Shown: positions 27,550 to 37,487, numbered from the stretch's first letter. The stretch: 64,000 nt of DNA from Teredinibacter sp. KSP-S5-2 (GCF_032773895.1 NZ_CP120416.1:4803001-4867000), one strand, 5' to 3'. The notes: a model not told the origin generated them from the letters alone. Translations and numbers: made by a program.

Positions 27550-29290
27550 TAGGTCGATCCAGCGTTTTGGCCAGTGCCGGTAGAAACTGTTTTATCAGTT
27601 GGCTGCTTTCGGTCGAGCGAAAATTCAATTCAATTAATGAACAGTCCATGCTTTGCGCGGCAGTGCAATAGATGCCGATAAAATCCTGAACGGTTTTCGG
27701 ATTGTAATAGGTCAGGCCAAATTGTTTGGCCGCTGAATCAAATGTTAAACCGTGCGGCATTTGGAAAAAATCCTGTTGAATTTTCCCCAATTCGTTAGCT
27801 GGCAGTAAATTAAAAATACTGCCGCCATCATTATTAATAACGACGATAACCAACGAAGAATTGTGAGTTAGTGCAGCTTTTTTTGCTAACTGCAAGCTGT
27901 TTAAATCGTGCAGTAAACTGGTATCGCCTAATACACAGGTTAATGATTGTTGGCGACCTTGTTGAATGCCAGCAGTGGTGGCTATAAGACCGTCAATACC
28001 ACTGGCACCACGATTACTTAACACTTGCGCTGGTTCGGGGGTGATGTCGGCAAACATATCAAACAGTCGAATACCAAGACTATTGCCGAGAAACAGCTGA
28101 GTGCTTGGAATTATGTTTTGACTAATAACGCGTGCGATATTAAGTTCATTGAAATGCTGTTTGCCAAAACACGGGTGCGAGTTAATAAAGCTTTGAACGC
28201 GATTATTCAAGTTGACCAAAGCCTGCGTATGAATGGCGTTGGCTATATTTCCCAGAGAGTTTTCTGAAAAATATTGGCAGGTCTGCACAATATCGCTGCA
28301 TACTTCTTTGGCTTTCTTTGCCGGGTCCAAACCATCTGAATGATTCTTTATGAGGGTATAGTGTTCAAAATCTCTATTACTCAACCATTGCAATAGTCTT
28401 TTGCTGACCATGCGTCCACCAAACTGCACAATATTTTTATACTGACTTAATAATTTTTTCCCTGTTTGTGTGGCCAGTAATAAGTCTGCATGATGAATAA
28501 CGGATGGGTGTTTTAACAGCCGAAGTTGGCTGTTGATGTCTGGCAAAATTAAAATATTATTTTTGCGGGCCAGGTTTAATACGGCTTTGGCCTCGTCTGA
28601 ATCAAGCTGCCCGGTAATAAAAAGCTCGGTACCATGTAAGGTGGTTTTTAATTGGTCCAGGTTTAACTGGGTTGTTGCGTCTGCACGATTGAGCTTTCTA
28701 ACAATAGAATATTGCCCCTGTTCGGATTCACCGTAAAGTGGATCGCGAAAGGCGCAGTTAAGTTGCATTGGCCCAGCCGAACGCTGTAGCGCCTGTTTTA
28801 CATGTTGCTGAATAATGTCCAGTTCTTTCTGGAAATCCTCTAGTTCATCGGGTGGGGCAATGTTATAAGAAGTAACACAGTTTTCCCCAAAAAGGTTTTT
28901 TTGACGGATGGCCTGATTGGCACCGCAGTTTTGTAATTCGTCGGGGCGATCCGCCGACAAAATAATTAGCGGAATGTGACTTTGTCTGGCTTCAACCACG
29001 GCGGGGTATAGATTCGCAACGGCGGTTCCGGATGTGGTGATAATGACCACGGGAGCGTGAGTGCTTTTTGCGATACCCAAGGCAAAGAACCCGAGGCCGC
29101 GTTCATCGAAATGACTGTGTAATTCCAGGGATGCCTGTGTTTGTTGCAAGCGTGCTGCAGCAATGGTTAGCGGAGCACTGCGGGACCCGGGAGCAATACA
29201 AATATGCCGAACGCCATGCTGCATAAGGTGTATGAGTAAGCTGTAACACCAAGCCTCATTGGCGGTGGGATACTCTTGAGTTTGATTCAT
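27536..29290 (-). CDS. menD: SEPHCHC synthase MenD
   Basis: Thiamine-diphosphate enzyme that joins 2-oxoglutarate and isochorismate. It has 584 residues. Recognisable parts: CIAPGSRSAPLTIAAA and HFDERGLGFFALG at the N-terminus, TSGTAVANLYPAVVEA, LSADRPDELQNCGANQAI, SNRGASGIDG, and the ThDP/Mg motif GDTSLLHDLNSL through NNDGGSIF in the last third. The gene starts 34 bases after the menF stop and overlaps menH. Confidence 0.96.
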   Translation of the reverse strand: MNQTQEYPTANEAWCYSLLIHLMQHGVRHICIAPGSRSAPLTIAAARLQQTQASLELHSHFDERGLGFFALGIAKSTHAPVVIITTSGTAVANLYPAVVEARQSHIPLIILSADRPDELQNCGANQAIRQKNLFGENCVTSYNIAPPDELEDFQKELDIIQQHVKQALQRSAGPMQLNCAFRDPLYGESEQGQYSIVRKLNRADATTQLNLDQLKTTLHGTELFITGQLDSDEAKAVLNLARKNNILILPDINSQLRLLKHPSVIHHADLLLATQTGKKLLSQYKNIVQFGGRMVSKRLLQWLSNRDFEHYTLIKNHSDGLDPAKKAKEVCSDIVQTCQYFSENSLGNIANAIHTQALVNLNNRVQSFINSHPCFGKQHFNELNIARVISQNIIPSTQLFLGNSLGIRLFDMFADITPEPAQVLSNRGASGIDGLIATTAGIQQGRQQSLTCVLGDTSLLHDLNSLQLAKKAALTHNSSLVIVVINNDGGSIFNLLPANELGKIQQDFFQMPHGLTFDSAAKQFGLTYYNPKTVQDFIGIYCTAAQSMDCSLIELNFRSTESSQLIKQFLPALAKTLDRPNAES

Positions 29291-29324
29291 TGTTGGATTT
29301 AAGGCCTGTTAACCGAACCTAAAA

Positions 29325-30761
29325 TTATGCCTTGAGCGCTTTAAGAAACGATGCGATTTTTGCGTCCATTTCCTGCCATTCACTGTCGGCGGTGGCACCC
29401 TGAACTATACCAACACCAGAGAAACACTCTACTTGATTCTCTTGAATCAGGGTAGAGCGTATGGCCACAGAAAATTCCACATAGTCCTGACCGAATACAC
29501 CCACAATGCCGCTATACCAGCCGCGGTTGGTGGTTTCGTGTTGTTGAATATAGTCAAACGCTGCATTGCGAGGGAAACCGCATATTGCCGGCGTGGGATG
29601 TAAGGCGTTTACTAATTGTAAGTCAGATACTTCCGGATGCAATCGGACCTTGAGTGGAAGGTAGCGATGTTGAACATTCGCCAGCTTAAATACACTGGGT
29701 TCCTCCGGGCAAACAAACTGATCGCCGAATTTACAAATCTGCGTTTTTAGATATTCAGTGACGAGTGAATGCTCTCGCACCAGTTTGGGGTCGCTTTTTA
29801 GTTCTTGCTCAAAGTGGAAATCTTCATCTCGGGTTTCGCCTCTTCGAACCGTACCTGCTAGCGATTCGGTGCTTAATGCTCGACCTTTGCGCTTGTACAA
29901 ACGTTCTGGCGAGCAGCCCATAAAGGTGCTGTTTTTACTGCGAATAATGAAGGAAAAGGCGTTGTTGTTAATGGCTTGCCAGCGCTGGATGAGATCGTAA
30001 ATATTTAATGGCGCATCTAAGTCAATGCTAACGCTGCGTGCCAATACGGCCTTGTCGAACTGTTGTGCTTGAATCGCGCTCAGTGTCTTGTCTATCCACT
30101 GTTGCCATTGCTGGTAGTGAATGCCTTTGCGAATCGAACGAATTTTTGCTGGTGTTTCTTGAGCCTGCTCACTGTCAAAGTTAAGTGCACGTAATCGGTC
30201 GATAAGTTGCTGTTGTTTAGCAGACCACTCAGCTTCATTTTGTGGATGGATGCATGCCGACAGGTGAAGTGAGCCGTGGCGTTTTATTAAAGCAATTTCG
30301 GGTAAAACAAATAGCGCTGCTGGGAAATCCCGCCATTGCTGTTCGCCGCTGCGACCGTTATAGGAAATGCCACCAACGAACTGAATGGGTACATGGTCTT
30401 CATGAGGAACCGACTGGATGCCATTAAGGTATGACGCAAGTTGCTCAAAGAGCTGAGCAAACTCTGTGTCAGTTTCAGCCGATAAGCGGAGTGCTTCACC
30501 TAAACCGGATATGGAAAATGACCCCTGTCGGTTTCGCCAATAACAGCTTCGTTCGTCCGGGTTGGCTCTCAAAAATAGGACGGGGTCTATTTGTGGCACT
30601 GGCTGGCATACGTGCTGAACAGTATCTGGAAGATACTGCAACCGGGATATGCGCTGGATAAGTTTCTGGATGGCGAGATCAAACGTATTGCGCAATACCT
30701 TGGCTTCTGCGGCTTGATATACCTGCGTCGACTGCGGCACTACCTCAGGTTTGATACTCAC
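29325..30761 (-). CDS. menF: Isochorismate synthase MenF
   Basis: Chorismate-binding enzyme that opens menaquinone biosynthesis by converting chorismate to isochorismate. The catalytic half carries VLARSVSIDL, FIIRSKNSTFMGCSPERL, STESLAGTVRRGETRDEDF, HPTPAICGFPRNAA and SGVGIVQGATADSEW, all typical of MenF/EntC. I place the start at the GTG at 30761 (478 residues) because GGGAG lies 5 bases upstream; a TTG at 30773 has no binding site. It is the first gene of the minus-strand men run. Confidence 0.93.
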   Translation of the reverse strand: MSIKPEVVPQSTQVYQAAEAKVLRNTFDLAIQKLIQRISRLQYLPDTVQHVCQPVPQIDPVLFLRANPDERSCYWRNRQGSFSISGLGEALRLSAETDTEFAQLFEQLASYLNGIQSVPHEDHVPIQFVGGISYNGRSGEQQWRDFPAALFVLPEIALIKRHGSLHLSACIHPQNEAEWSAKQQQLIDRLRALNFDSEQAQETPAKIRSIRKGIHYQQWQQWIDKTLSAIQAQQFDKAVLARSVSIDLDAPLNIYDLIQRWQAINNNAFSFIIRSKNSTFMGCSPERLYKRKGRALSTESLAGTVRRGETRDEDFHFEQELKSDPKLVREHSLVTEYLKTQICKFGDQFVCPEEPSVFKLANVQHRYLPLKVRLHPEVSDLQLVNALHPTPAICGFPRNAAFDYIQQHETTNRGWYSGIVGVFGQDYVEFSVAIRSTLIQENQVECFSGVGIVQGATADSEWQEMDAKIASFLKALKA

Positions 30762-30933
30762 TCGGGCTCCCAAAAAAACGTTAACTATACTCGCTTATTG
30801 TAGCCAGTGGAGCGCCCGGGGTCATGACCCACATCAGAATATCCGCCTTTATGCTAAGTCCCTGATTTTTGTGGGTTTTATGCCCGAAGTTATCCTGTAA
30901 TTTGCTTTCTGGTTGCTTTTGTTAGAAGGGTAT

Positions 30934-30952
30934 AGGCCTTGCTGGAAGGCCT
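30934..30952. terminator. Small stem-loop after the flavin reductase gene
   Basis: AGGCCTT / AAGGCCT (7 base pairs, 5-base loop) lies 7 bases beyond the minus-strand stop codon. No T-run follows, so it is a weak candidate. Confidence 0.4.
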
Positions 30953-30958
30953 GAATTA

Positions 30959-31495
30959 TTAAGCATTTTCTAATGCGATTGTGCTGACCACTGTTTTTAA
31001 CTGTTCATCAAAATCGATGTTAGTGATTTCACCGGTTTCGCTATCAAAATTATCGTAAAAATTGGGAAGTGAAAATTGGCCTTTCACTTCACCACCAAAG
31101 AACGGTGCGGAGGTGACTGCTGAGGCGAGTACGTTCTTGGCTCCGCCAGGGCCGGGTGAGGTGGCCAATAGCACCATAGGTTTGCCTTGCCACACTTTTT
31201 GATTAATGCGAGACGCCCAGTCAAACAGGTTCTTGAATGCGGCGGTATAAGTACCGTTATGCTCGGCGAAGGCAATAACCAGTGCGTCGGCATCGGTGAT
31301 CTTCTGATAAAACTGTTTTATTTTTTCCGGTTGGCCTAATTCCTCTTCACGCTCAATACTGAAGAGCGGCACTTCATAATCGTTAATGTCCAGAATTTCA
31401 GTTGTTTCCGCATCGAGCAATTGAGTGGCATAGGTTGCCAATTGTTTATTGATCGACTGCCGGCTATTGGTTGCTGCAAATGCTAACACCTTCAT
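30959..31495 (-). CDS. NADPH-dependent FMN reductase family protein
   Basis: A flavodoxin-like oxidoreductase of 178 residues from the NAD(P)H-dependent FMN/azo/quinone reductase group. The FMN-phosphate loop AATNSRQSINKQLA is at residues 8-21, and the flavin ring motif AFAEHNGTYTAAFKNLFDW is near 78-96. KPMVLLATSPGPGGAKNVL also fits the family. The ATG at 31495 is chosen for its strong site GAAGGAGCC. It is divergent from a LysR regulator with a perfect dyad in between, so it is a likely target of that regulator. Physiological substrate is not known. Confidence 0.87.
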   Translation of the reverse strand: MKVLAFAATNSRQSINKQLATYATQLLDAETTEILDINDYEVPLFSIEREEELGQPEKIKQFYQKITDADALVIAFAEHNGTYTAAFKNLFDWASRINQKVWQGKPMVLLATSPGPGGAKNVLASAVTSAPFFGGEVKGQFSLPNFYDNFDSETGEITNIDFDEQLKTVVSTIALENA

Positions 31496-31589
31496 CTTTG
31501 GCTCCTTCGTACTTTGCATAGACCTTAATCAGTCGTAGCAGTATGTACTGTTCCTTAGATGGATAAAAGATCGAGTTTTGCAACTTATT

Positions 31590-31605
31590 GTTCCATAATT
31601 GGAAC
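31590..31605. promoter_or_regulatory. Perfect dyad in the divergent LysR/flavin reductase promoter region
   Basis: GTTCCA-TAAT-TGGAAC is a perfect 16-base inverted repeat that contains the T-N11-A pattern of LysR-type operators. It lies 26 bases before the regulator's chosen start and 94 bases before the reductase start. Confidence 0.6.
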
Positions 31606-31631
31606 GGTGGTTGGAAGTCTGGAAGAGTGAG

Positions 31632-32555
31632 ATGGTTGATGTAAATGATATGTTGATTTTTGCCAGGGTGGCTGAGCTGGAGGGGATCTCCAAAGCCGCT
31701 GATGCCATGCAGATTCCGAAGTCGAGAGTCAGCCGTCGACTGGCGCAGCTGGAAAGTGATTTGGGGGTGAGGCTGATTGAACGCAATACCCGTTCGGTGC
31801 GTTTGACCGATTCTGGCTTGGCCTATTTTCAGCACTGCAAGCGGATTGAAGAAGAAGTGCAAAACGCTCAAGAATCCATATGCGACAGTCATTATGGTTT
31901 GAGTGGGACACTTCGTGTTAGTACATCATTAACGCTGGGTCAGCATGTTATTGCGCCGCATTTGAGTCGATTTAATCAGATGTACCCTGGAATACACGTT
32001 GATTTAGACCTTTCAAACAGGCGGGTTGATTTAATTACGGAAGGTTTTGATTTGGCGATTCGAGTGGGGCAGATTGAAGATTCATCACTCATTTGCCGGC
32101 GTCTTGGCGGCGACTGTGCAGCGCTTTATGCTTCTCCCCAATACCTCGCGCAGCATGGCGAACCAACTCATCCGGAACAACTGAAGGACTTCAAGGTAAG
32201 TTGCATGCCGGAAAGCAGTTTCGCCAAGGTCTGGCATTTGGTTAATAAGTCAGACGTGTCCTGCAAGGTAAAGGTTTCTCCCTGGGCGAGTGTGAACGAC
32301 ATGACAACCTTGAGAATGCTGGCCGAAAACAGTGTGGGTATTGTGTTGTTACCAAGATATTTGGCGAGGGAGAGTGTGGCGGAGGGGCGGTTAAGGGCTG
32401 TGCTCTCTGAATGGTGTTCCCCGCCGTTTGGTTTTTATGCGCTTTTTCCAAGTCGGCATGGTTTAACCCGTAAAGCCCGAGCCTGGTTGGATTTTTATCA
32501 GGAATATTTTGCTGTTTTGGGTGTTAACGATAATTCGCTTGGTGGTACAAAATAG
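31632..32555 (+). CDS. LysR-family transcriptional regulator
   Basis: A 307-residue LysR protein: winged helix-turn-helix at residues 3-60 (LIFARVAELEGISKAADAMQIPKSRVSRRLAQLE in the usual place, LGVRLIERNTRSVRLTD after it) and a substrate-binding domain (GTLRVSTSLTLGQHVIAPHLSRF..., DLAIRVG). The ending of the effector domain resembles the CrgA/AaeR type. I use the ATG at 31632, preceded by GGAAGAG; an upstream in-frame TTG at 31599 would overlap the dyad operator. It probably controls the divergent flavin reductase and itself. Confidence 0.9.
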   Translation: MVDVNDMLIFARVAELEGISKAADAMQIPKSRVSRRLAQLESDLGVRLIERNTRSVRLTDSGLAYFQHCKRIEEEVQNAQESICDSHYGLSGTLRVSTSLTLGQHVIAPHLSRFNQMYPGIHVDLDLSNRRVDLITEGFDLAIRVGQIEDSSLICRRLGGDCAALYASPQYLAQHGEPTHPEQLKDFKVSCMPESSFAKVWHLVNKSDVSCKVKVSPWASVNDMTTLRMLAENSVGIVLLPRYLARESVAEGRLRAVLSEWCSPPFGFYALFPSRHGLTRKARAWLDFYQEYFAVLGVNDNSLGGTK

Positions 32556-32574
32556 CCTTACTGAGTGAGCAGTT

Positions 32575-32964
32575 TTATTTTTTTAAGCTGAACTCTTTGG
32601 CATTCACAAAAATTTGCAGGACATTGTTTAGAGTGTGTCTTTCTTGTTGTGCGATCTCCGTAAACTTTAACTCGATTTCTGCTCCATCATTATTGGATCG
32701 CACCATACAATAATTTACCCGTGTCTTGGCGCGAATACGGACTTGTTCATTTTTATAGTTCACGTAAAACTCAATATTAACCGGGCTGTTAATCGGTAGT
32801 GCTCGAGAATAGAGTATGGATACTCCGCTTTGTAATAGCTCGTAGATGTGCCCCTCAGAAATTTTTCGATCCTGAGTCATTACGCGAGCACGCCAGTTAA
32901 CCATGTATCTGGCGCCCTTCATTCTTGCCGGTGTTTTGGCTTTGAGATCGTTATTAAAATTCAT
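32575..32964 (-). CDS. PilZ-domain protein
   Basis: A 129-residue single-domain protein that fits PilZ: ARYMVNWRARV at the N-terminus where the RxxxR c-di-GMP motif should be, then ISEGHIYELLQSGVSIL in place of (D/N)xSxxG, followed by the beta-barrel strands (SPVNIEFYVNYKNEQVRIRAKTRV) and GAEIELKF. The second motif is not perfect (no D/N-x-S), so c-di-GMP binding is uncertain. It is convergent with the LysR gene and stands alone. A role in motility or surface behaviour is possible, given the pilus system in the window, but that is inference. Confidence 0.72.
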   Translation of the reverse strand: MNFNNDLKAKTPARMKGARYMVNWRARVMTQDRKISEGHIYELLQSGVSILYSRALPINSPVNIEFYVNYKNEQVRIRAKTRVNYCMVRSNNDGAEIELKFTEIAQQERHTLNNVLQIFVNAKEFSLKK

Positions 32965-33208
32965 TCTATGAGTTTAGATGAGAAAAGAGCCCGTGTTTAT
33001 AAGGAAGAAAGCGCTTTGTTTAGTCGATAAAATTATTAGGGCTCCAAGTGTTTGTGCCTGTTTGACTATGATGCCAAATAATCGACGTTTGTCGAGTGTT
33101 TTTATTCGGGGTCAGTTTGGTGTTAGGGTTTTGACGTTTTTTGTCTAAATCGAAATTGATTTCGCTTAATATTTTTTACCGTAAACTATTTTATATTGAA
33201 AGACTGTA

Positions 33209-33430
33209 ATGACTATGAATACCCGGTGTACCTCCTCCATGCCCCATCATGAAACCGTTCAATGTCCAAGATGCAAATCGCAGTTTGAATGCAAAGTTGG
33301 CTCAATACTGATTTGTCATTGTAACGAGGTAAAACTCTCCGACGGGCAAAAGCAGTATGTTGCTGAGCGCTGGGAGAGTTGTTTGTGTCATGGGTGTTTG
33401 TTGGATATTCAGACGAATATCGGAGAATAG
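33209..33430 (+). CDS. Small cysteine-rich CWC protein
   Basis: A 73-residue protein with eight cysteines. CPRCKSQFECKVGSILICHC and CLCHGCL match the cysteine-rich CWC family, a group of small proteins likely to bind zinc or another metal. The usual family features F-x-C after the first CxxC and a C-terminal CLC-x2-C are present. Function is unknown. ATG 33209 and ATG 33215 are both possible starts. Confidence 0.75.
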   Translation: MTMNTRCTSSMPHHETVQCPRCKSQFECKVGSILICHCNEVKLSDGQKQYVAERWESCLCHGCLLDIQTNIGE

Positions 33431-33479
33431 GTTCTTCTTCACCGTCCCTGGCGATTTTGGTAAATATAATTTACGGCTA

Positions 33480-35759
33480 CTAAGCCAGCTCTTGTCGAAG
33501 TTGTTTTGCCGCGTTGACCATATGGGTTAATGCCGGTATTACTTCCTCCCAACGACGGGTTTTTAATCCGCAATCCGGATTGATCCATAGGCGGTTTACC
33601 GGGATTTTCTCTGCCGCCAAACGAATGAGTTTTACGATCGATTCTGCATTCGGAGTGTTGGGTGAATGAATATCGTATACCCCAGGCCCAATTTCATTTG
33701 GGTAATGGTAATCGTCAAACGCTTGTAAGAGCTCCATTTGTGAACGGGAAGTTTCGATGGTGATCACGTCGGCATCCATTTGACCTATAAACTCAATAAT
33801 GTCGTTAAACTCCGAATAACACATATGAGTGTGTATTTGTGTTTCGTCTTTTATCCCATTAACACAAATCCGAAACGCCTTGACCGCCCAGGTTAAGTAA
33901 CTTTGCCAGTCACTTTTACGCAAAGGCAAACCTTCCCGTAACGCAGCTTCATCAATTTGAATTATCTGAATACCCTTGTTTTCCAGGTCAAAAACTTCTT
34001 GTCGAATCGCCAGGGCAAGTTGATAACAGGTTTGGCTAAGCGGTTGATCATCACGAACAAACGACCAGTTGAGCATGGTGACCGGTCCGGTAAGCATGCC
34101 TTTTACAGGTTTGTCTGTTAAGGATTGGGCGTAGCTCGCCCACTCAGTGGTAATGGCTTCAGGCCTTGAGATATCGCCATAAATAATCGGTGGCTTGACG
34201 CAGCGCGAGCCGTAAGATTGCACCCAGCCAAACTGGGTAAATATGTAGCCTTCCAGATGCTCAGCAAAGTATTCCACCATATCATTGCGCTCGGCTTCGC
34301 CGTGAACCAAAACATCGATGCCTAACTCTTCTTGTTGACTGACCGCTTGCTGAATTTCTTTTTGCATGCTGGAACGGTAGTCATGCGTTGTGATTTCCTG
34401 ATTCTTAAATCGTTTTCGTGTTTGACGAATATCGCTGGTTTGCGGAAATGAACCAATGGTGGTTGTGGGGAGCAGTGGTAAACGTAGCGTGTTCTTCTGT
34501 TTTTCCGCTCGAACGGCATATGGTGTCTGCCGATAGCCGGATAGCTCAGGGACTTTGAGCAGCTGATTAGTGATTTCCTGCTTGTTGACTCTGCGGGAAT
34601 ATTTTCTATTCTCAATGGCTTCCTGATTTAACGCTAATACATCTTGAATTGAGTCTTCTCCAGATGTCAGAGCATGAGCCAAAAGTTGTAACTCCTCCAG
34701 CTTTTGCTCAGCAAACGCAAGCCAGGGTTTGATTTCTTCTGCGAGATTTTCTTCTACGGATAAATCAACGGGAACATGCAACAGCGAGCATGATGGTGCC
34801 AGCCATAATCGCTCCCGAAGCTTTTGATAAATCGGCTGCAGCCAATGAATGGTTTTGATTAAATCTGTTTTCCAGATGTTGCGTCCATCAATAACGCCTA
34901 GAGACAACACCTTGTGAACGGGAAGCCAATCAATAACTTTTTTAACTTCATCGCGGGCATTAATGGTGTCGACATGTATGCCAGCAACGGGTAATTCACA
35001 GGCGAGCTGCAGGTTTTCCCTGAGTTGACCGAAGTAGGTGGCCAATAAAATTTGGATGTTGCTGGCTTTAAGAGAATGATAGGTTTTTTGTAATGCATGT
35101 TTCCATTCGTCGGTAAGCTCTGTAACCAAAATGGGTTCATCTATTTGCACCCAGGTTATGCCTTTTTCCGCAAGCAACTGCAGTAATTGGGCATAAACAG
35201 GAATAATCCTGTCAACCAGATTGAGCTTATTGCTGTTGTCGGTTGTTTTACTTAACCAAAGGTAAGTTAGCGGGCCAATCAAAACCGGTTTTACTTGGTT
35301 GCCAGCGAGTTGTGCTTCTTCCACCTGTTTTAGCAAGCGGGTTGGGCTCAGGGTGAAATGTGTGTTTGCCGAAACTTCGGGGACAATATAGTGGTAATTG
35401 GTATCAAACCATTTGGTCATTTCGCCAGCTCGAAAACAGGCACAGCTGTCATCACAACTGGACCGACCTCGCGCTATGCGGAAGTAGCTGTCCAGCTCTG
35501 TAACATTATCTTTTTTGTATTGATTGTCGACATTACCCAGCAGAAAGCTGGTATCCAGAACTTGATCGTAAAATGAAAAATCGCCGGTCTGGGTAAAACT
35601 GAGCTGCCTGTGGCGAGCGTGGTTTTGTTGTCGAATTTTCAGACCGGTTTGTTCAAGTTGCTGCTGAGAAATATCTCCGCGCCAATAGGATTCGAGGGCG
35701 AATTTAAGTTCTCTTTTGGGGCCTATGCGGGGGAAGCCCAAGTTATGTGTTGTGATCAT
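33480..35759 (-). CDS. metE: Cobalamin-independent methionine synthase
   Basis: Transfers a methyl group from methyltetrahydrofolate-triglutamate to homocysteine to make methionine. It has 759 residues, normal for MetE. The N-terminal half starts [20 protein letters not shown]; the C-terminal half has [12 protein letters not shown] and the zinc ligands in [10 protein letters not shown] (His, Cys), the Glu of TIETSRSQ, and [11 protein letters not shown] (Cys). It is divergent from metR, the usual arrangement, and a MetR-like site lies between them. Confidence 0.97.
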   Translation of the reverse strand: MITTHNLGFPRIGPKRELKFALESYWRGDISQQQLEQTGLKIRQQNHARHRQLSFTQTGDFSFYDQVLDTSFLLGNVDNQYKKDNVTELDSYFRIARGRSSCDDSCACFRAGEMTKWFDTNYHYIVPEVSANTHFTLSPTRLLKQVEEAQLAGNQVKPVLIGPLTYLWLSKTTDNSNKLNLVDRIIPVYAQLLQLLAEKGITWVQIDEPILVTELTDEWKHALQKTYHSLKASNIQILLATYFGQLRENLQLACELPVAGIHVDTINARDEVKKVIDWLPVHKVLSLGVIDGRNIWKTDLIKTIHWLQPIYQKLRERLWLAPSCSLLHVPVDLSVEENLAEEIKPWLAFAEQKLEELQLLAHALTSGEDSIQDVLALNQEAIENRKYSRRVNKQEITNQLLKVPELSGYRQTPYAVRAEKQKNTLRLPLLPTTTIGSFPQTSDIRQTRKRFKNQEITTHDYRSSMQKEIQQAVSQQEELGIDVLVHGEAERNDMVEYFAEHLEGYIFTQFGWVQSYGSRCVKPPIIYGDISRPEAITTEWASYAQSLTDKPVKGMLTGPVTMLNWSFVRDDQPLSQTCYQLALAIRQEVFDLENKGIQIIQIDEAALREGLPLRKSDWQSYLTWAVKAFRICVNGIKDETQIHTHMCYSEFNDIIEFIGQMDADVITIETSRSQMELLQAFDDYHYPNEIGPGVYDIHSPNTPNAESIVKLIRLAAEKIPVNRLWINPDCGLKTRRWEEVIPALTHMVNAAKQLRQELA

Positions 35760-35837
35760 GTTATGCCTCCATATGCGTTTTGAGGCATTGTATTAATTCG
35801 AAATTATGAATAATAATGGTATATATTCATTAATCTA

Positions 35838-35850
35838 TGAGAATAATTCA
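35838..35850. promoter_or_regulatory. MetR-like site between metE and metR
   Basis: TGAGAATAATTCA differs from the MetR consensus TGAA-N5-TTCA at one half-site base. It lies 79 bases upstream of metE and 12 bases before metR, and the short region is rich in further TGAAT/ATTCA half-sites. Confidence 0.5.
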
Positions 35851-35861
35851 TTTGTTGGCCT

Positions 35862-36755
35862 ATGATTGAACGTATCCATCTGTCTATCCTAAGAGCAATC
35901 GAGACTCAGGGCTCCCTGACTGCGGCTGCGGACAGCCTGCATTTAACTCAATCGGCCTTGAGTCATTCCATCAAAAAACTGGAACGGCAGGTGGGGGTGG
36001 TGTTGTGGGAAAAAGATGGCCGTGCTATTCGCCTCACGCAAGCCGGCCATTACCTGTTGAAGTCCGCCAACAGGCTTCTACCCCAGTTTGAGCATATTGA
36101 TAGTGTGCTGAATCAGTTCGCCAAAGGGGAAAAAGGCAGCTTGCGAATCGGCATGGAATGTCACCCCTGTTATCAGTGGTTACTCCGGGTGGTTGAACCC
36201 TACCTGGAGCAGTATTCGGGGATAGACGTGGATGTGAAGCAGCGCTTTCAGTTTGGTGGTTTGGCTGCGTTGTTTAACTACGATATTGATGTTTTGGTTA
36301 CCCCGGACCCGCTACAGAAAAAAGGGGTAAATTTTTACCCGGTATTTGATTACGAATTAGTCCTCGTCACCAGTAATAAGCATAATTTGGCTGTTAAGAA
36401 AAGCGTTGTCGCGGAAGATTTGGCCAATGAAGTCTTACTGACTTATCCTGTAGAAACAGCAAGGTTAGATTTGTTCACACAATTTTTGCTGCCGGCCAGT
36501 GTCAGCCCCAAAAAAGTAAAAACGATTGAGGCCACGGAAGTTATGTTACAGATGGTGGCTGCTGGACGAGGGGTTGCTGCACTGCCGAGTTGGTTGGCTG
36601 AAGATTATGCCGATAAGCTGGCGATTAGCCGAGTTCGATGTGGTAAAGCGGGAATTCATAAAGCGATTCATCTTGGTATCCGGGATGGCGAGGAGCGGTT
36701 TCAACATGTTCAGAGTTTTCTGGCGTTAGCAAAAAATACGCGTTTCCGTCAGTGA
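35862..36755 (+). CDS. metR: LysR-type regulator MetR
   Basis: A 297-residue LysR-family activator of methionine biosynthesis that senses homocysteine. The DNA-binding part is at residues 3-60 (LSILRAIETQGSLTAAADSLHLTQSALSHSIKKLE). The effector domain has GSLRIGMECHPCYQWLLRVVEPYL, a segment typical of MetR, and DIDVLVTPDP. Its divergence from metE confirms the name. The 102-base intergenic region must hold both promoters. Confidence 0.94.
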   Translation: MIERIHLSILRAIETQGSLTAAADSLHLTQSALSHSIKKLERQVGVVLWEKDGRAIRLTQAGHYLLKSANRLLPQFEHIDSVLNQFAKGEKGSLRIGMECHPCYQWLLRVVEPYLEQYSGIDVDVKQRFQFGGLAALFNYDIDVLVTPDPLQKKGVNFYPVFDYELVLVTSNKHNLAVKKSVVAEDLANEVLLTYPVETARLDLFTQFLLPASVSPKKVKTIEATEVMLQMVAAGRGVAALPSWLAEDYADKLAISRVRCGKAGIHKAIHLGIRDGEERFQHVQSFLALAKNTRFRQ

Positions 36756-36790
36756 CTGGGTATTTGAGCTACTGTGTATAGAGGTATGTT

Positions 36791-37114
36791 ATGAAAGAGA
36801 TATTCCTGGTATCAGGTTTTATGCTATTGAGTTGTGTCAGTTTTGCCGGACGGTTGCCTACACAGTTCTATAGCGTGTCATCTTTAGGTTATGGTTTTAT
36901 TCGTTTAAATACGTCTTCGGTTGCGGAAGAGAACGAACGGGAATATCACGCTATCAGGGCAGGTGACATTGTTCGTTTAACCAGCCCCGAAAGTGAAGAT
37001 GCGTGCTATATGTATTATTCCAGTGGTGCAGAACAGTTAAAGTTAAAAATCACCAATCAGCTGTGTCAGGGTGTGATGCAGGAAATTAAAAAATCACTAA
37101 ACGGGGATGGTTAA
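36791..37114 (+). CDS. Small exported protein of unknown function
   Basis: A 107-residue protein with a signal peptide (FLVSGFMLLSCVSFAGR; cleavage after SFA). The mature part of about 88 residues has two cysteines (EDACYMYY, NQLCQGV), which could form a disulfide in the periplasm. I do not recognise the family. It is 35 bases downstream of metR and may share its transcript. The ATG at 36791 is preceded by GAGGTATGTT. Confidence 0.6.
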   Translation: MKEIFLVSGFMLLSCVSFAGRLPTQFYSVSSLGYGFIRLNTSSVAEENEREYHAIRAGDIVRLTSPESEDACYMYYSSGAEQLKLKITNQLCQGVMQEIKKSLNGDG

Positions 37115-37157
37115 GTAAATCAGCCTATCGCCTTTAATCATTGAGTAAGATGGCTTT

Positions 37158-37487
37158 ATGAAAAAGAAAGTTGCACTTTCCCCTGAAGATATTGCTGCAG
37201 TAAAAAGCATCGCTCTCAGAGAAGGGTTTTGCGAAGTGGTTGAACTACTTGATGAGACCAGGGATTTTGTCGAAATCAACTCTAGGCAGGCTCAGCTACT
37301 CATGAACGTTATGGTCTTTGAGGGACATCGCCATCTTCTTAAATATCCGTTTGATCAGCCTGAACATCCAAAACATGACCCCGGACATGCGGATAAACAA
37401 CAAGAATTCTTTCACGGTTTATATTTTCGTTTTACCACAGCAATAGAATTTCTTTTTGAGATAAATCGACAAGGGGCGAGAGTGTAG
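37158..37487 (+). CDS. Hypothetical cytosolic protein (109 aa)
   Basis: I do not recognise this protein. It is His-rich in its middle (EGHRHLL, HPKHDPGHADKQQEFFHGLYF), which could bind a metal, and otherwise helical with no signal peptide or membrane segment. It follows the small exported gene by 43 bases on the same strand. The ATG at 37158 has no strong binding site, but coding character is consistent through the frame. Confidence 0.55.
   Translation: MKKKVALSPEDIAAVKSIALREGFCEVVELLDETRDFVEINSRQAQLLMNVMVFEGHRHLLKYPFDQPEHPKHDPGHADKQQEFFHGLYFRFTTAIEFLFEINRQGARV

Noticed and set aside
33460-33474. GTAAAT-ATA-ATTTAC hairpin after the CWC gene
   Set aside because: AT-rich six-pair stem without T-run; too weak to call.
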